Shown here: in pieces, positions 1 through 6,388 of the stretch | How positions within the stretch are numbered: position 1 is the stretch's first letter | How the letters are laid out: the number at the start of each line of letters is the position of its first letter | Assembly: GCA_946886875.1 (NCBI GenBank) | Contig: CAMPJN010000190.1 | Span: 1-7,080 of the forward strand | Length of the DNA stretch: 7,080 bases | DNA from: an uncultured Pseudomonas sp. | Lineage (GTDB): Bacteria; Pseudomonadota; Gammaproteobacteria; Pseudomonadales; Pseudomonadaceae | Direction of reading: 5' to 3' | Notes under the pieces: model-generated | Databases searched by the model: none | What the model was told of the DNA's origin: nothing | The model's input: only the letters and a program-made list of their open reading frames with translations | Program-made: the position numbers and the translations under genes

Positions 1-857
1 CCGGCGGCGAACTGGTGCCGCCGCTGGAGGTGTTCGATGCGGTTTCGCGCGGCACCGCCGAGCTCGGTCATGGCGCGGCTTATTACTGGAAAGGCAAGGT
101 GCCGGCGGCGCAGTTCTTCACTGCCGTACCCTTCGGCCTGTCCACCAGCGAAATGAACGCCTGGCTGAGCAAGGGCGGCGGCCAGGCCCTTTGGGAAGAG
201 GCCTATGCGCCCTATGGCGTGAAACCCATGGTGGTGGGCAATACCGGCATGCAGATGGGTGGCTGGTACAACAAGGAGATCAACTCCCTGGACGACCTCA
301 AAGGCCTGAAGATCCGCATGCCGGGCCTCGGCGGCGAAGTGCTGAGCAGGCTCGGCGCGACCACCGTCAACCTGCCCGGCGGCGAAGTCTTCACCGCGCT
401 GCAGAGCAACGCCATCGACGCCACCGACTGGGTCAGCCCTTACAACGACCTGGCCTTCGGCCTGCACAAAGCCGCCAAGTTCTACTACTACCCGGGTTGG
501 CAGGAACCCCAGGCGGTGCTTGAACTGCTGATCAACCAGAAGGCCCTCGACAGCCTGCCGGCCGACTTGCAGGCGATCCTCAGCGAAGCCGCCCGCGCCG
601 CCAGTCAGGACATGATGGACGACTACGTCTACCACAACGCCCTGGCTCTCGATGAGTTGAAGCAGCAAGGCACCCTGCTCAAGCGCTTCCCTGACGAGGT
701 GCTCGACGCCATGCAACGGGAAAGCGCTCTGGTGCTCGGCGACCTGGCCGCGCAAAGCGAGCTGAATGGGCGCATCTGGGCCTCGATGCAAGCCTTCCAG
801 GCCCAGGTCAGTCAGATGCATCAGGTTTCCGAGAAGGAGCTGTACAACTGGCGCTAA
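1..857 (+). CDS. TRAP transporter periplasmic solute-binding protein (DctP/TakP-like), 5' end outside window
   Basis: This is the substrate-binding subunit of a tripartite ATP-independent periplasmic (TRAP) transporter, which captures a small organic anion in the periplasm and passes it to DctQ/DctM membrane subunits. About 284 residues are visible, against roughly 340-370 for the family, so the signal peptide and N-terminus lie to the left. The frame is open from base 3; the GTG at 15 is an internal valine, since the preceding residues GGEL fit the family. The family arginine that grips the substrate carboxylate is in KIRMPG (Arg codon 315-317). TakP-like markers follow: a tryptophan in ATDWVSP (429-431) and a GWQEP segment (495-509). 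Together with the AAYYWKGK and AVPFG segments near the start, these place it in the TakP/FcbT1 branch (2-oxo acids or aromatic or other carboxylates) rather than classic C4-dicarboxylate DctP. The substrate cannot be read from the sequence. No DctQ/DctM genes follow, so any partners would be upstream. Family call firm, substrate unknown. Confidence 0.9.
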   Translation, partial: GGELVPPLEVFDAVSRGTAELGHGAAYYWKGKVPAAQFFTAVPFGLSTSEMNAWLSKGGGQALWEEAYAPYGVKPMVVGNTGMQMGGWYNKEINSLDDLKGLKIRMPGLGGEVLSRLGATTVNLPGGEVFTALQSNAIDATDWVSPYNDLAFGLHKAAKFYYYPGWQEPQAVLELLINQKALDSLPADLQAILSEAARAASQDMMDDYVYHNALALDELKQQGTLLKRFPDEVLDAMQRESALVLGDLAAQSELNGRIWASMQAFQAQVSQMHQVSEKELYNWR

Positions 858-871
858 CATCCACTTTGCAA

Positions 872-901
872 TTGGGCTAACCGCAACGCGGCATAGCCCA
901 A
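872..901. terminator. Nested inverted repeat after the TRAP gene, possible terminator
   Basis: Outer arms TTGGGCTA (872-879) and TAGCCCAA (894-901) pair perfectly over 8 bp. Inside them CCGC (881-884) pairs with GCGG (888-891) around an AAC loop. The hairpin starts 14 bases after the TRAP stop codon, a usual place for a terminator. No T-run follows on the plus strand, so it is not a textbook intrinsic terminator; it may act as a 3'-end stabiliser or be a small dispersed repeat. The right arm can also pair with GGGCT at 904-908. Confidence 0.45.
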
Positions 902-997
902 CGGGGCTTGACGATGGGTTTACCATACTCAAGTCATCCTAACAGCCAGGTTTGCTCGCCCCCCCAACCTCATTACCTATAAAAAAGGACTGCCCCC

Positions 998-1675
998 ATG
1001 AAACGCGCCCTGCTCTTAACTACCCTCGTGGCCCCGTTAACCGCTTTGGCCGATGGCTTTGAGGGTACCTATGTCGGCCTCTACAGCGGTTACGCCTGGG
1101 CCGAAGACCGGGGCACCAGCTACGACCAGTTCAACCATAGAAAAACCGGCTTCACTCAGGAAACCAATCCCACCGGGGCGCAATATGGCGTACTAGCCGG
1201 CTACAACTGGGTGCTGCCACATAACTGGCTGGTCGGCGTGGAGGCGGATTACGACGGCCGTATAGACCAGCGCGATCAGGACTTTCAAGAGTTCAATGGT
1301 GTCACCGACACTCGATATCGCGCTGCCAGCGAGATCAAAGACTCCGGCTCCTTGCGCGGACGCCTGGGCTACCTACCCACCACCGATCTCCTACTGTTCG
1401 CCACCGCAGGCTATGCCTATGCAAGGGTCGAGCGGAAATGGGAAGACCTGAGCCCCGGCATTAACGCTAGCGAATCCAAAACCAAGGGCCAGGGCGGCTG
1501 GACGGTAGGTGCCGGCGCCGAATATCTGCTGAGCGATGCCTTTTCCGCCCGCATCGAGTACCGCTACGCAGATTTCGGCACCCAGGGAAATATCCCCGTC
1601 AACATGTGGGTCGAAGAATACAAGCAGCGCCTGACCGAGCAGAGCGTGCGCCTGGGCGCGGCTTACCACTTCTAG
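998..1675 (+). CDS. Outer-membrane beta-barrel protein, Opacity/OmpA-like fold, exported
   Basis: This 225-residue protein is predicted to sit in the outer membrane. It begins with a typical signal peptide: Lys2-Arg3, a hydrophobic stretch from residue 4 and an ALA site giving cleavage after Ala18. The mature part of about 207 residues has alternating aromatic/small-residue strands ending in glycine-rich turns, for example GTYVGLYSGYAWA, WLVGVEADYDG, GRLGYLP, LFATAGYAYARV, TVGAGAEYLL and ARIEYRYADFG. It ends in RLGAAYHF, whose terminal Phe is the usual signal for outer-membrane assembly by BAM. Size and strand pattern fit an 8-strand barrel of the Omp25/Opacity (COG3637) kind; there is no OmpA peptidoglycan-binding domain. 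The start is supported by AAGGA at 985-989, 8 bases before the ATG. It appears to have its own transcription unit; codon use looks somewhat more A/T-rich than in neighbouring genes by eye. Specific function is not recognisable: porin, adhesin or structural roles are all possible. Confidence 0.82.
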   Translation: MKRALLLTTLVAPLTALADGFEGTYVGLYSGYAWAEDRGTSYDQFNHRKTGFTQETNPTGAQYGVLAGYNWVLPHNWLVGVEADYDGRIDQRDQDFQEFNGVTDTRYRAASEIKDSGSLRGRLGYLPTTDLLLFATAGYAYARVERKWEDLSPGINASESKTKGQGGWTVGAGAEYLLSDAFSARIEYRYADFGTQGNIPVNMWVEEYKQRLTEQSVRLGAAYHF

Positions 1676-1717
1676 GCAAGCCCGCCCAGGCTCCATCCGT
1701 CGCCCCGCCCTCTCACA

Positions 1718-1748
1718 CCCCGCTTAGCCGCCATACTGCTAAGCGGGG
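1718..1748. promoter_or_regulatory. Perfect inverted repeat at the TetR-gene start, candidate operator or RNA hairpin
   Basis: CCCCGCTTAGC (1718-1728) is the exact reverse complement of GCTAAGCGGGG (1738-1748), with a 9-base loop. The right arm contains the only Shine-Dalgarno-like stretch (GGGGG, 1745-1749) of the regulator that starts at 1756. Three readings are possible: an operator bound by the TetR protein itself, a hairpin controlling its translation, or a terminator of the upstream beta-barrel gene, which ends 42 bases earlier. No T-run follows, which weakens the terminator reading. Confidence 0.55.
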
Positions 1749-1755
1749 GTCCGCC

Positions 1756-2334
1756 ATGCCACGTTCAAACCCGTCCGCAGCACAGATACTCGATAGCGCC
1801 CTGCACCTGGCCGATTCCTGCGGCTGGGAGCGCTTGCACTTGTTCGATGTAGCCGCGCAACTGGGCGTCGGCCTGGATGCCATAGCCGTGCATTACCGGG
1901 AGAAGGATCAACTGGTCGAGGCCTGGTTCGACCGCGCCGACCGGGCCATGCTCGGCCGCGCCGCGGCTGCCGACCTGAACGGTCTGAGCGCGGACAAACG
2001 TCTGGAAGAATTATTGATCGCCTGGCTCGACAGCCTGGCGGCGCACCGGGCGGTGACCGGGCAGATGCTGTGGTACAAGCTGGAGCCGGGGCATATCCAT
2101 TTGCAGGTACTCGGCCTGCTGCGCATCAGCCGCACCGTGCAATGGTGGCGCGAGGCGGCCCGGCGGGAAACCCAATACCTGTGCCGAATCCTTGAGGAAA
2201 GCCTGCTGACCGGCGTCTACCTGCGCAGCTTTATTCATTGGCTGCGCTACCCCGCGGAAGACCCTGCCGACTTTCGCGCGCGGCTGCGCAGCCAATTGCG
2301 CAGCGCACCGCTGGCGGCATTGCTACATCGTTAG
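1756..2334 (+). CDS. TetR/AcrR-family transcriptional regulator
   Basis: This 192-residue protein has the usual TetR length. The N-terminal DNA-binding part covers roughly residues 8-58: helix 1 (AAQILDSALHLADSCGWERL), then the helix-turn-helix around residues 31-50 (DVAAQLGVGLDAIAVHYREK), closing with the typical HYREKDQLVEAWF that matches the HYFxSKxxL signature. The C-terminal helices (about 60-192) should form the ligand-binding and dimer domain; they contain two Trp-rich segments (residues 130-145) and give no ligand clue. The frame is open further upstream, but earlier start codons lie inside the beta-barrel gene, whereas the ATG at 1756 puts the TetR domain at the expected place. The ribosome binding site is poor (GGGGG) and lies within the inverted repeat at 1718-1748. 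Its target is unknown; self-regulation or control of the beta-barrel gene are inferences from position. Its stop codon overlaps the stop of the convergent SCO gene. Confidence 0.85.
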   Translation: MPRSNPSAAQILDSALHLADSCGWERLHLFDVAAQLGVGLDAIAVHYREKDQLVEAWFDRADRAMLGRAAAADLNGLSADKRLEELLIAWLDSLAAHRAVTGQMLWYKLEPGHIHLQVLGLLRISRTVQWWREAARRETQYLCRILEESLLTGVYLRSFIHWLRYPAEDPADFRARLRSQLRSAPLAALLHR

Positions 2335-2966
2335 TTCTGTGGCGCGATCAAGCCCGGCAACTGCGCGGCGAGTTTCGTATTGTTTATCGGCGCGCGGATA
2401 AAGCCGCGTTGCGTGCCATCCGGGCCGATCAGCACCAGATTGCCGCTGTGGTCGACGGTATAGTTTTCCTTGCTGGTATCGGCCGGAATAAAGGGAATAC
2501 TCACCGCATTGGCCAGCTTGCTCAGGATCTGCTCATCGGCGGTCAGGCCGATAAAGCCGGCATCGAAATACTCCAGGTACTTCTTCAACTGCGCCGGGGT
2601 ATCGCGGTTGGGATCGACGCTGACCAGGATCACCCGCAGGTTATCGCGCGTCTCCTGTGGCAGCTGGCCTTGCAACTGGCGCAACTGGGCCAGCGTCGCC
2701 GGGCAGATATCCGGGCAGAAGGTGTAGCCGAAAAACAGCAGGCTCCACTTATCCTTGAGTTCATTCACCTGCACTGCCTTGCCGTCCTGATCGATCAAGC
2801 TCAGTTCGGGTAGGCTGCGGCTCTGCGGCAACAGCACTATGCCGGCATCGAGCAGCAGGGTCGGGTCGCCCTGGCCCTTGCTATTGAGCACCTTGTTGAC
2901 GGTCAGGCCGAGGACTAAAGCGACAATCGCAACGAGAACAAAAACGGTGATCTGGGTTCGGGACAT
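2331..2966 (-). CDS. senC: SCO1/SenC-family copper chaperone for cytochrome c oxidase
   Basis: SCO proteins are membrane-anchored thioredoxin-fold proteins facing the periplasm that deliver copper to, or reduce the cysteines of, the CuA site in oxidase subunit II. This 211-residue copy has one N-terminal membrane anchor (about 6-27). The thioredoxin-like domain carries the complete copper set: Cys84 and Cys88 in FCPDICP, and His173 in TVDHSG. The SVDPNRD motif (116-122) and the GYTFCPD lead-in are also family hallmarks. It is last in the leftward cluster, 11 bases after cyoE. The sequence before its ATG (TTGGTG) is a weak ribosome binding site, so translation is probably coupled to cyoE. The start is supported because the anchor begins right after MSRTQ. 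Its TAA shares bases with the stop of the convergent TetR gene. Family assignment is firm; whether it acts as copper donor or thiol reductase cannot be read here. Confidence 0.95.
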   Translation of the reverse strand: MSRTQITVFVLVAIVALVLGLTVNKVLNSKGQGDPTLLLDAGIVLLPQSRSLPELSLIDQDGKAVQVNELKDKWSLLFFGYTFCPDICPATLAQLRQLQGQLPQETRDNLRVILVSVDPNRDTPAQLKKYLEYFDAGFIGLTADEQILSKLANAVSIPFIPADTSKENYTVDHSGNLVLIGPDGTQRGFIRAPINNTKLAAQLPGLIAPQN

Positions 2967-2977
2967 GGCACCAACGA

Positions 2978-3877
2978 TTACAGGTTTAACAACAGATAGT
3001 GATCGACCAGCAGGGCGATAAACAGCGAAAACAGGTACCAGATACTGTACTTGAAGGTATTGATCGCCGCGTGTGGCTTGCTGTCACGGTACAGCACCCA
3101 GGCCCAATGCAGGAAACGTAGGCCCAGGCCGACAGCGCACACCAGATAGAGCAGGCCGCTCATATGAATCGCGTAGGGCAGCAGGGTCACGGCGAACATG
3201 ATGCAGGTGTAGAGCAGGATATGCACCTTGGTGTAATGCTCGCCATGGGTCACCGGCAGCATGGGGATATCCGCCTTGGCGTATTCCTCTTTGCGGTGAA
3301 TCGCCAGGGCCCAGAAGTGCGGCGGCGTCCAGGCGAAGATGATCAGCACCAGCAGCAGCGGCTCGGCACTGATATGCCCGGTGACCGCGACCCAGCCGAG
3401 CAGCGGCGGCGCAGCACCGGCGAGGCCGCCGATAACGATGTTCTGCGGCGTGGCGCGCTTGAGAAAGCCGGTATAGATCACCGCATAGCCGAGTAGCGAA
3501 GCCAGGGTCAGCCAAGCCGCCAGTTGGTTGGTGAACACCAGCAACAGCGCCATGCCGGAAACCGCCAGCAGTAGGGCGAAGCTCAGCGCCGCCGCGGGCG
3601 AAACGCGCCCCGAGGTGACGGGACGCTTGAGGGTGCGCGCCATGATCGAGTCGATACGCCGGTCCACCACATGGTTGACCGCCGCAGCCGCACCGGCGCA
3701 CAGGCCGATGCCCAGGTTGCCGAAGACCAGCACCTGCCAGGCCACCCCGGCGCGGGTGGCGAGAAACATGCCGACCAGCGAGGTGATCAGCATCAGCACC
3801 ACTACCCGTGGCTTGGTCAGCTCCAGATAATCGCGCCAGCTGGCGTGGATACGTTGTTCGCGCGCTAGAGTAGCCAT
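2978..3877 (-). CDS. cyoE: Protoheme IX farnesyltransferase (heme O synthase)
   Basis: This inner-membrane UbiA-family enzyme (also called CtaB) transfers a farnesyl group from farnesyl diphosphate to heme B, giving heme O, the precursor of heme A. The 299 residues match the usual length. The first Asp-rich motif is N68-HVV-D72-RRI-D76 followed by ART..RP (80-86). Other conserved blocks are YTGFLKR (135-141), the QNIVIGG..GAAPPLLGW loop (145-162), WTPPHFWALA (183-192) and the second motif YAKADIPMLPV (199-209). Seven to nine hydrophobic segments are visible. The start is supported by AAGGAG at 3885-3890 on the minus strand, 7 bases upstream. It lies between ctaA (24-base gap) and senC (11-base gap), so the two heme A enzymes are adjacent. 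Pseudomonads often carry another cyoE in a bo3-oxidase operon; this copy belongs to the aa3 cluster. Confidence 0.97.
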   Translation of the reverse strand: MATLAREQRIHASWRDYLELTKPRVVVLMLITSLVGMFLATRAGVAWQVLVFGNLGIGLCAGAAAAVNHVVDRRIDSIMARTLKRPVTSGRVSPAAALSFALLLAVSGMALLLVFTNQLAAWLTLASLLGYAVIYTGFLKRATPQNIVIGGLAGAAPPLLGWVAVTGHISAEPLLLVLIIFAWTPPHFWALAIHRKEEYAKADIPMLPVTHGEHYTKVHILLYTCIMFAVTLLPYAIHMSGLLYLVCAVGLGLRFLHWAWVLYRDSKPHAAINTFKYSIWYLFSLFIALLVDHYLLLNL

Positions 3878-3901
3878 CCGCTCTCTCCTTGGTAGTTCTT
3901 G

Positions 3902-4942
3902 TTATTGGCTCGGCATCGCCGAAAAATTTGCCTGCTCGTCGCGCGTCTGCAGCGCCGGAGCAGCGACACGCCGCACTCGATAGTTGATCAGCACCAGGCT
4001 CAGCAATAACAGCGCACCGCCGAGGTTATGCGCCACCGCCACCGGCAGTGGCAAATGAAAGTACACATTGCTCAGGCCCAGACTGACTTGCACGGCCAGC
4101 GCCAGCAGCAGCAAACCGCCGAGGCGTGGTAAACCGCTGCGTTTGAGGCGCCAGGCCAGCAACAGCAGGACCAGGCTCAGCAGCAGGGCGCCGAGACGGT
4201 GGCTCATATGAATGGCGGTGCGTGCGTCGCTGTCGAGTTGCCCGCCGAGGTAGTTGGGGCCGATATGCTGGGTCAGGTGGAAGCCATTGGCGAAATCCAT
4301 CGCCGGCCACCACTCGCCATGACAGGTCGGCAGATCGACGCAGGCCACCGCGGCGTAGTTGCTGCTGACCCAGCCACCGAGGGCGATCTGCCCGACCGTC
4401 AGCAGCAATGCCATGGCCGCCATACCTCGCTGGCCTGCGCTGATTCTCGGCAACACCGGCAGCGCGTTGGCTAACCGTAGCGTCAGCAGAAAAAGCAGAC
4501 TCAAGGTGGCGAAACCACCGAGCAGGTGTGCAGTGACGACCTGGGGCCAGAGCTTGAGGGTCACCGTCCACATGCCGAAGGCCGCCTGCAGGATCACCAG
4601 GCCGAGCAACACCAAGGGCAGTTTCAACGGTTGCTCCGGCTCGGCGCGGCGGCGAATCGCCTGCACCGCCAAACCGAGAATCACCAGGCCAAGGGTGCCG
4701 GCGAAATAGCGATGGATCATTTCGTACCAGCCCTTGGCAACTTCCACCGGAGCCTCGGGAAAACGCGTGCCGGCCAGGGCCTGGCTGTGCTCGCTCATCG
4801 GCACGCCGAGAAAGCCGTAGCAGCCCGGCCAATCGGGACAGCCCAGACCGGCATGGCTGAGCCGGGTGTAAGCGCCGAGCATCACCACCAGCACCGCCAA
4901 CAGGGTGGCGAACAGTGCGAAACGGTAACCGGGTTTACTCAT
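3902..4942 (-). CDS. ctaA: Heme A synthase (CtaA/COX15)
   Basis: CtaA oxidises the C8 methyl of heme O to a formyl group, giving heme A for the aa3 oxidase. The 346-residue protein has about eight membrane helices in two similar halves. The four heme-ligand histidines are visible: His77 (EMIHR), His139 (VVTAHLLGG), His248 (HMSHRLG) and His305 (VAHNLGG). Each half also has a periplasmic Cys pair: Cys35/Cys41 in GLGCPDWPGCYG and Cys201/Cys207 in ACVDLPTCHG, a pattern known in COX15/CtaA types. The start was set at the ATG at 4942: AAGGA (4949-4953) lies 6 bases before it, while an in-frame TTG two codons upstream directly abuts that site and cannot use it. The product begins MSKPGYRF. It is 53 bases downstream of the small SCO-like gene and 24 bases before cyoE. 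Confidence 0.96.
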   Translation of the reverse strand: MSKPGYRFALFATLLAVLVVMLGAYTRLSHAGLGCPDWPGCYGFLGVPMSEHSQALAGTRFPEAPVEVAKGWYEMIHRYFAGTLGLVILGLAVQAIRRRAEPEQPLKLPLVLLGLVILQAAFGMWTVTLKLWPQVVTAHLLGGFATLSLLFLLTLRLANALPVLPRISAGQRGMAAMALLLTVGQIALGGWVSSNYAAVACVDLPTCHGEWWPAMDFANGFHLTQHIGPNYLGGQLDSDARTAIHMSHRLGALLLSLVLLLLAWRLKRSGLPRLGGLLLLALAVQVSLGLSNVYFHLPLPVAVAHNLGGALLLLSLVLINYRVRRVAAPALQTRDEQANFSAMPSQ

Positions 4943-4948
4943 CTTCAA

Positions 4949-4953
4949 TCCTT
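4949..4953 (-). promoter_or_regulatory. Ribosome binding site that decides the ctaA start
   Basis: AAGGA on the minus strand lies 6 bases from the ATG at 4942 and 0 bases from the upstream in-frame TTG at 4948. This makes the ATG the real start and shortens the protein by two residues relative to the longest reading frame. Confidence 0.75.
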
Positions 4954-4995
4954 AGCATGAACATCGCGCGGTGCCGGGTTAGGGAGCAGGTTCAG

Positions 4996-5592
4996 CTAGC
5001 CGATTTGCGAGATTTTCAGCAGATGGCGCAGATCCTTGAGGATCGCCTTGCCTTTGCTGCTGGCGTCGTAGCGCAGCACCAGATTGCCGCGTGGGTCGAC
5101 TATCCATAGTTGCGCACCGGAGGCCTTGCCAGCGATCTCGCCGTAGGTCGGCAGCTGCAGCTGGTAGCGGCTCAGTTGCGGGTATTCGCGGCGCAACTGG
5201 GCGTCATAGTCCGCCGTTAGCGGCTGGGCAGTCGCCAGACCGTGGGCGGCGCGGCCGACATCGCGGTTGAGGCCGATATGCACCTGGCGGGCGAGAAACA
5301 CCAGTTCCTTACACCCGGCATCGCAGACTTCGGGCACTGTCACCAGCAACTGCCAGCGGGTTTCTTCGGCGCCGACCACGCCGAGGTCGATGCGGGTCTG
5401 CCCGGTGCCGATCAGCTCGCCGTGATAGCTGCGGGTTTCCGGCACCCAGAAGCGCCACTGGTACATGGCGCTGGCCAGGATCATCGGCCCGATCACCACG
5501 GCGAGGATCAGGATAAGCTGCAAGCGGCCGCGTCGGCGCTGACCGGGCGGCACTTCAGGCAAGGCATCAGGCAGGGCGATGGCTGGGTTCAT
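4996..5592 (-). CDS. Small membrane-anchored SCO/thioredoxin-like protein (PA0111-like) of the oxidase cluster
   Basis: This 198-residue protein has a proline-rich cytoplasmic start, an Arg-rich stretch (19-23), one membrane anchor (about 24-44) and a periplasmic domain. The domain looks SCO-like: a strand, WQLLVTVPEVCDAGC with Cys90 and Cys94 in CxxxC spacing, then a helix, and near the end LWIVDPRGNLVLRYD (162-176), which matches the closing strands of SCO. In my alignment by eye, KASG (156-159) falls where SCO has DHSG, so the copper-binding His is replaced by Ala157. It therefore more likely handles cysteine redox state or assists copper transfer than binds copper alone like SCO; this is inference. 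Translation probably couples to SURF1: the first 26 bases overlap the SURF1 end, and GGGAG (5600-5604) sits 7 bases before the ATG inside SURF1. Its place in the heme A/oxidase assembly cluster supports an assembly role. No experimentally established function is known to me. Confidence 0.85.
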   Translation of the reverse strand: MNPAIALPDALPEVPPGQRRRGRLQLILILAVVIGPMILASAMYQWRFWVPETRSYHGELIGTGQTRIDLGVVGAEETRWQLLVTVPEVCDAGCKELVFLARQVHIGLNRDVGRAAHGLATAQPLTADYDAQLRREYPQLSRYQLQLPTYGEIAGKASGAQLWIVDPRGNLVLRYDASSKGKAILKDLRHLLKISQIG

Positions 5593-6298
5593 GGCGAGTC
5601 TCCCGCGCGTTATATAAACCTAAATAAATGAACAGACCGAGCAGAGCGGCCGCCAGGGCGAACCATTGCACGGCATAACCGAGGTGTTTATCCGGGCTCA
5701 TGGCGACCACCGGCCAATCGGTCTGGAAGGACGCCGGGCCCGGTTCCAGACGGACTTCGTAATTCAAACCGCCACGCCCCAGTTGCTGCCAGAGTGCATC
5801 AGGCTCGACCGCCGTGACCAGTCGCGGCCAACCGCTCGCGGTTGCGCTCTGTTGTAATTGCAAGGGTTCGCCCAAGGGCACGTAGATTGAGGCGCGCAGG
5901 CTCAAGGGTGTATCGGGGGTAGCGAAGCTTGGCGCCACGCGCCGATCAGGCCAGGGCAACCAACCGCGATTGAGCAGCAGCCAGAGACCACTGTTCTGGT
6001 CATAGAAGGGTTGCAGCACCTCGACCCCGGCCTGGCCGGCGCGGGTGCGATTGTCCAGCAGCAGGCTATGGCGGGCATCGAAATGGCCCTGCAGTTGCAC
6101 CCGCATATAGGACGGATCGGAATGCCGCTCGAGTTCATCGAGGCTGATTGGCGCCGCGACTTGCCGAGCCTGGTGAGTCGCCAACAACTCGCGCTTCTCT
6201 TCGGCCCGCGCCAACTGCCAGAAGCCCAGAGCGATCAACCCGGGAAACAGCAGCAGGACCAGTAAACTGGGCAGCAGGCCAGGACGAAAGACGCTCAT
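5567..6298 (-). CDS. surf1: SURF1-family cytochrome c oxidase assembly protein
   Basis: SURF1 is an inner-membrane protein that helps insert or stabilise heme a in oxidase subunit I. This 243-residue copy has the family plan: an N-terminal helix (about 8-28) ending in LGFWQLARAEEK (24-35), a periplasmic domain with LLDNRTRAGQAG (80-91) and LLNRGWLPWPDR (108-119), and the DKHLGYAVQWF motif (203-213) leading into the second helix (about 209-229). The start was set at the ATG at 6298 because GGGAG (6305-6309) lies 6 bases before it and the protein begins MSVFRPG directly ahead of the first helix; a longer in-frame start at 6388 would add 30 unlike-family residues and swallow the whole divergent promoter region. 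It is the first gene of the leftward cluster and overlaps the next gene by 26 bases. Confidence 0.94.
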   Translation of the reverse strand: MSVFRPGLLPSLLVLLLFPGLIALGFWQLARAEEKRELLATHQARQVAAPISLDELERHSDPSYMRVQLQGHFDARHSLLLDNRTRAGQAGVEVLQPFYDQNSGLWLLLNRGWLPWPDRRVAPSFATPDTPLSLRASIYVPLGEPLQLQQSATASGWPRLVTAVEPDALWQQLGRGGLNYEVRLEPGPASFQTDWPVVAMSPDKHLGYAVQWFALAAALLGLFIYLGLYNARETRHEPSHRPA

Positions 6299-6388
6299 CT
6301 GGCGCTCCCGGATACTCTGGCCAAGCTGGTTATACTGCAGCTGAACAACATTCCCCTTCCCCCCGGAAGTTACGCATGGGAGATACAC
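6299..6388. promoter_or_regulatory. Divergent promoter region between SURF1 and DUF2909 genes
   Basis: These 90 bases separate two starts pointing away from each other, so they should hold the promoters of the five-gene assembly cluster and of the small gene. A -10-like TATACT (6331-6336, plus strand) overlaps TATAAC (6329-6334, minus strand). I see no convincing -35 element at 16-18 bases for either, so an activator-dependent or stationary-phase promoter is possible. In P. aeruginosa the aa3 oxidase genes are known to respond to RpoS and starvation; whether that holds here is inference. The exact promoters are not established. Confidence 0.45.
6305..6309 (-). promoter_or_regulatory. Ribosome binding site that decides the SURF1 start
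   Basis: GGGAG on the minus strand is 6 bases upstream of the ATG at 6298. It supports this start over the in-frame one at 6388, which would abut the divergent gene's ATG at 6389. Confidence 0.7.

Noticed and set aside
908..936. TTGACG (908-913) as -35 box of the beta-barrel gene promoter
   Set aside because: The -35 match is good but at 16-18 bases' spacing there is no acceptable -10 hexamer (AAGTCA and neighbours), so a sigma-70 promoter is not supported.
978..983. TATAAA before the beta-barrel gene as a -10 box
   Set aside because: It runs into the ribosome binding site only about 15 bases from the ATG, and no -35 was seen; the A-run is better explained as part of the translation start region.
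1606..1755. Longer TetR protein starting inside the beta-barrel gene
   Set aside because: The extra 50 residues are Arg/Pro-rich without TetR similarity, and the ATG at 1756 places the DNA-binding domain at the usual N-terminal position.
3084..3701. Long open frames inside cyoE and ctaA on either strand (also 4026-4832, 4526-4960, 2238-2813)
   Set aside because: They are rich in Arg, Gln, Pro and Gly as expected of shadow frames in GC-rich DNA, and overlap genes with clear family motifs.
4943..4948. TTG start for ctaA two codons upstream of the ATG
   Set aside because: It directly abuts the AAGGA ribosome binding site, leaving no spacer; the ATG at 4942 has a 6-base spacer.
6299..6388. N-terminal extension of SURF1 by 30 residues
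   Set aside because: The added residues are not SURF1-like, would remove the intergenic region, and a good ribosome binding site precedes the ATG at 6298.
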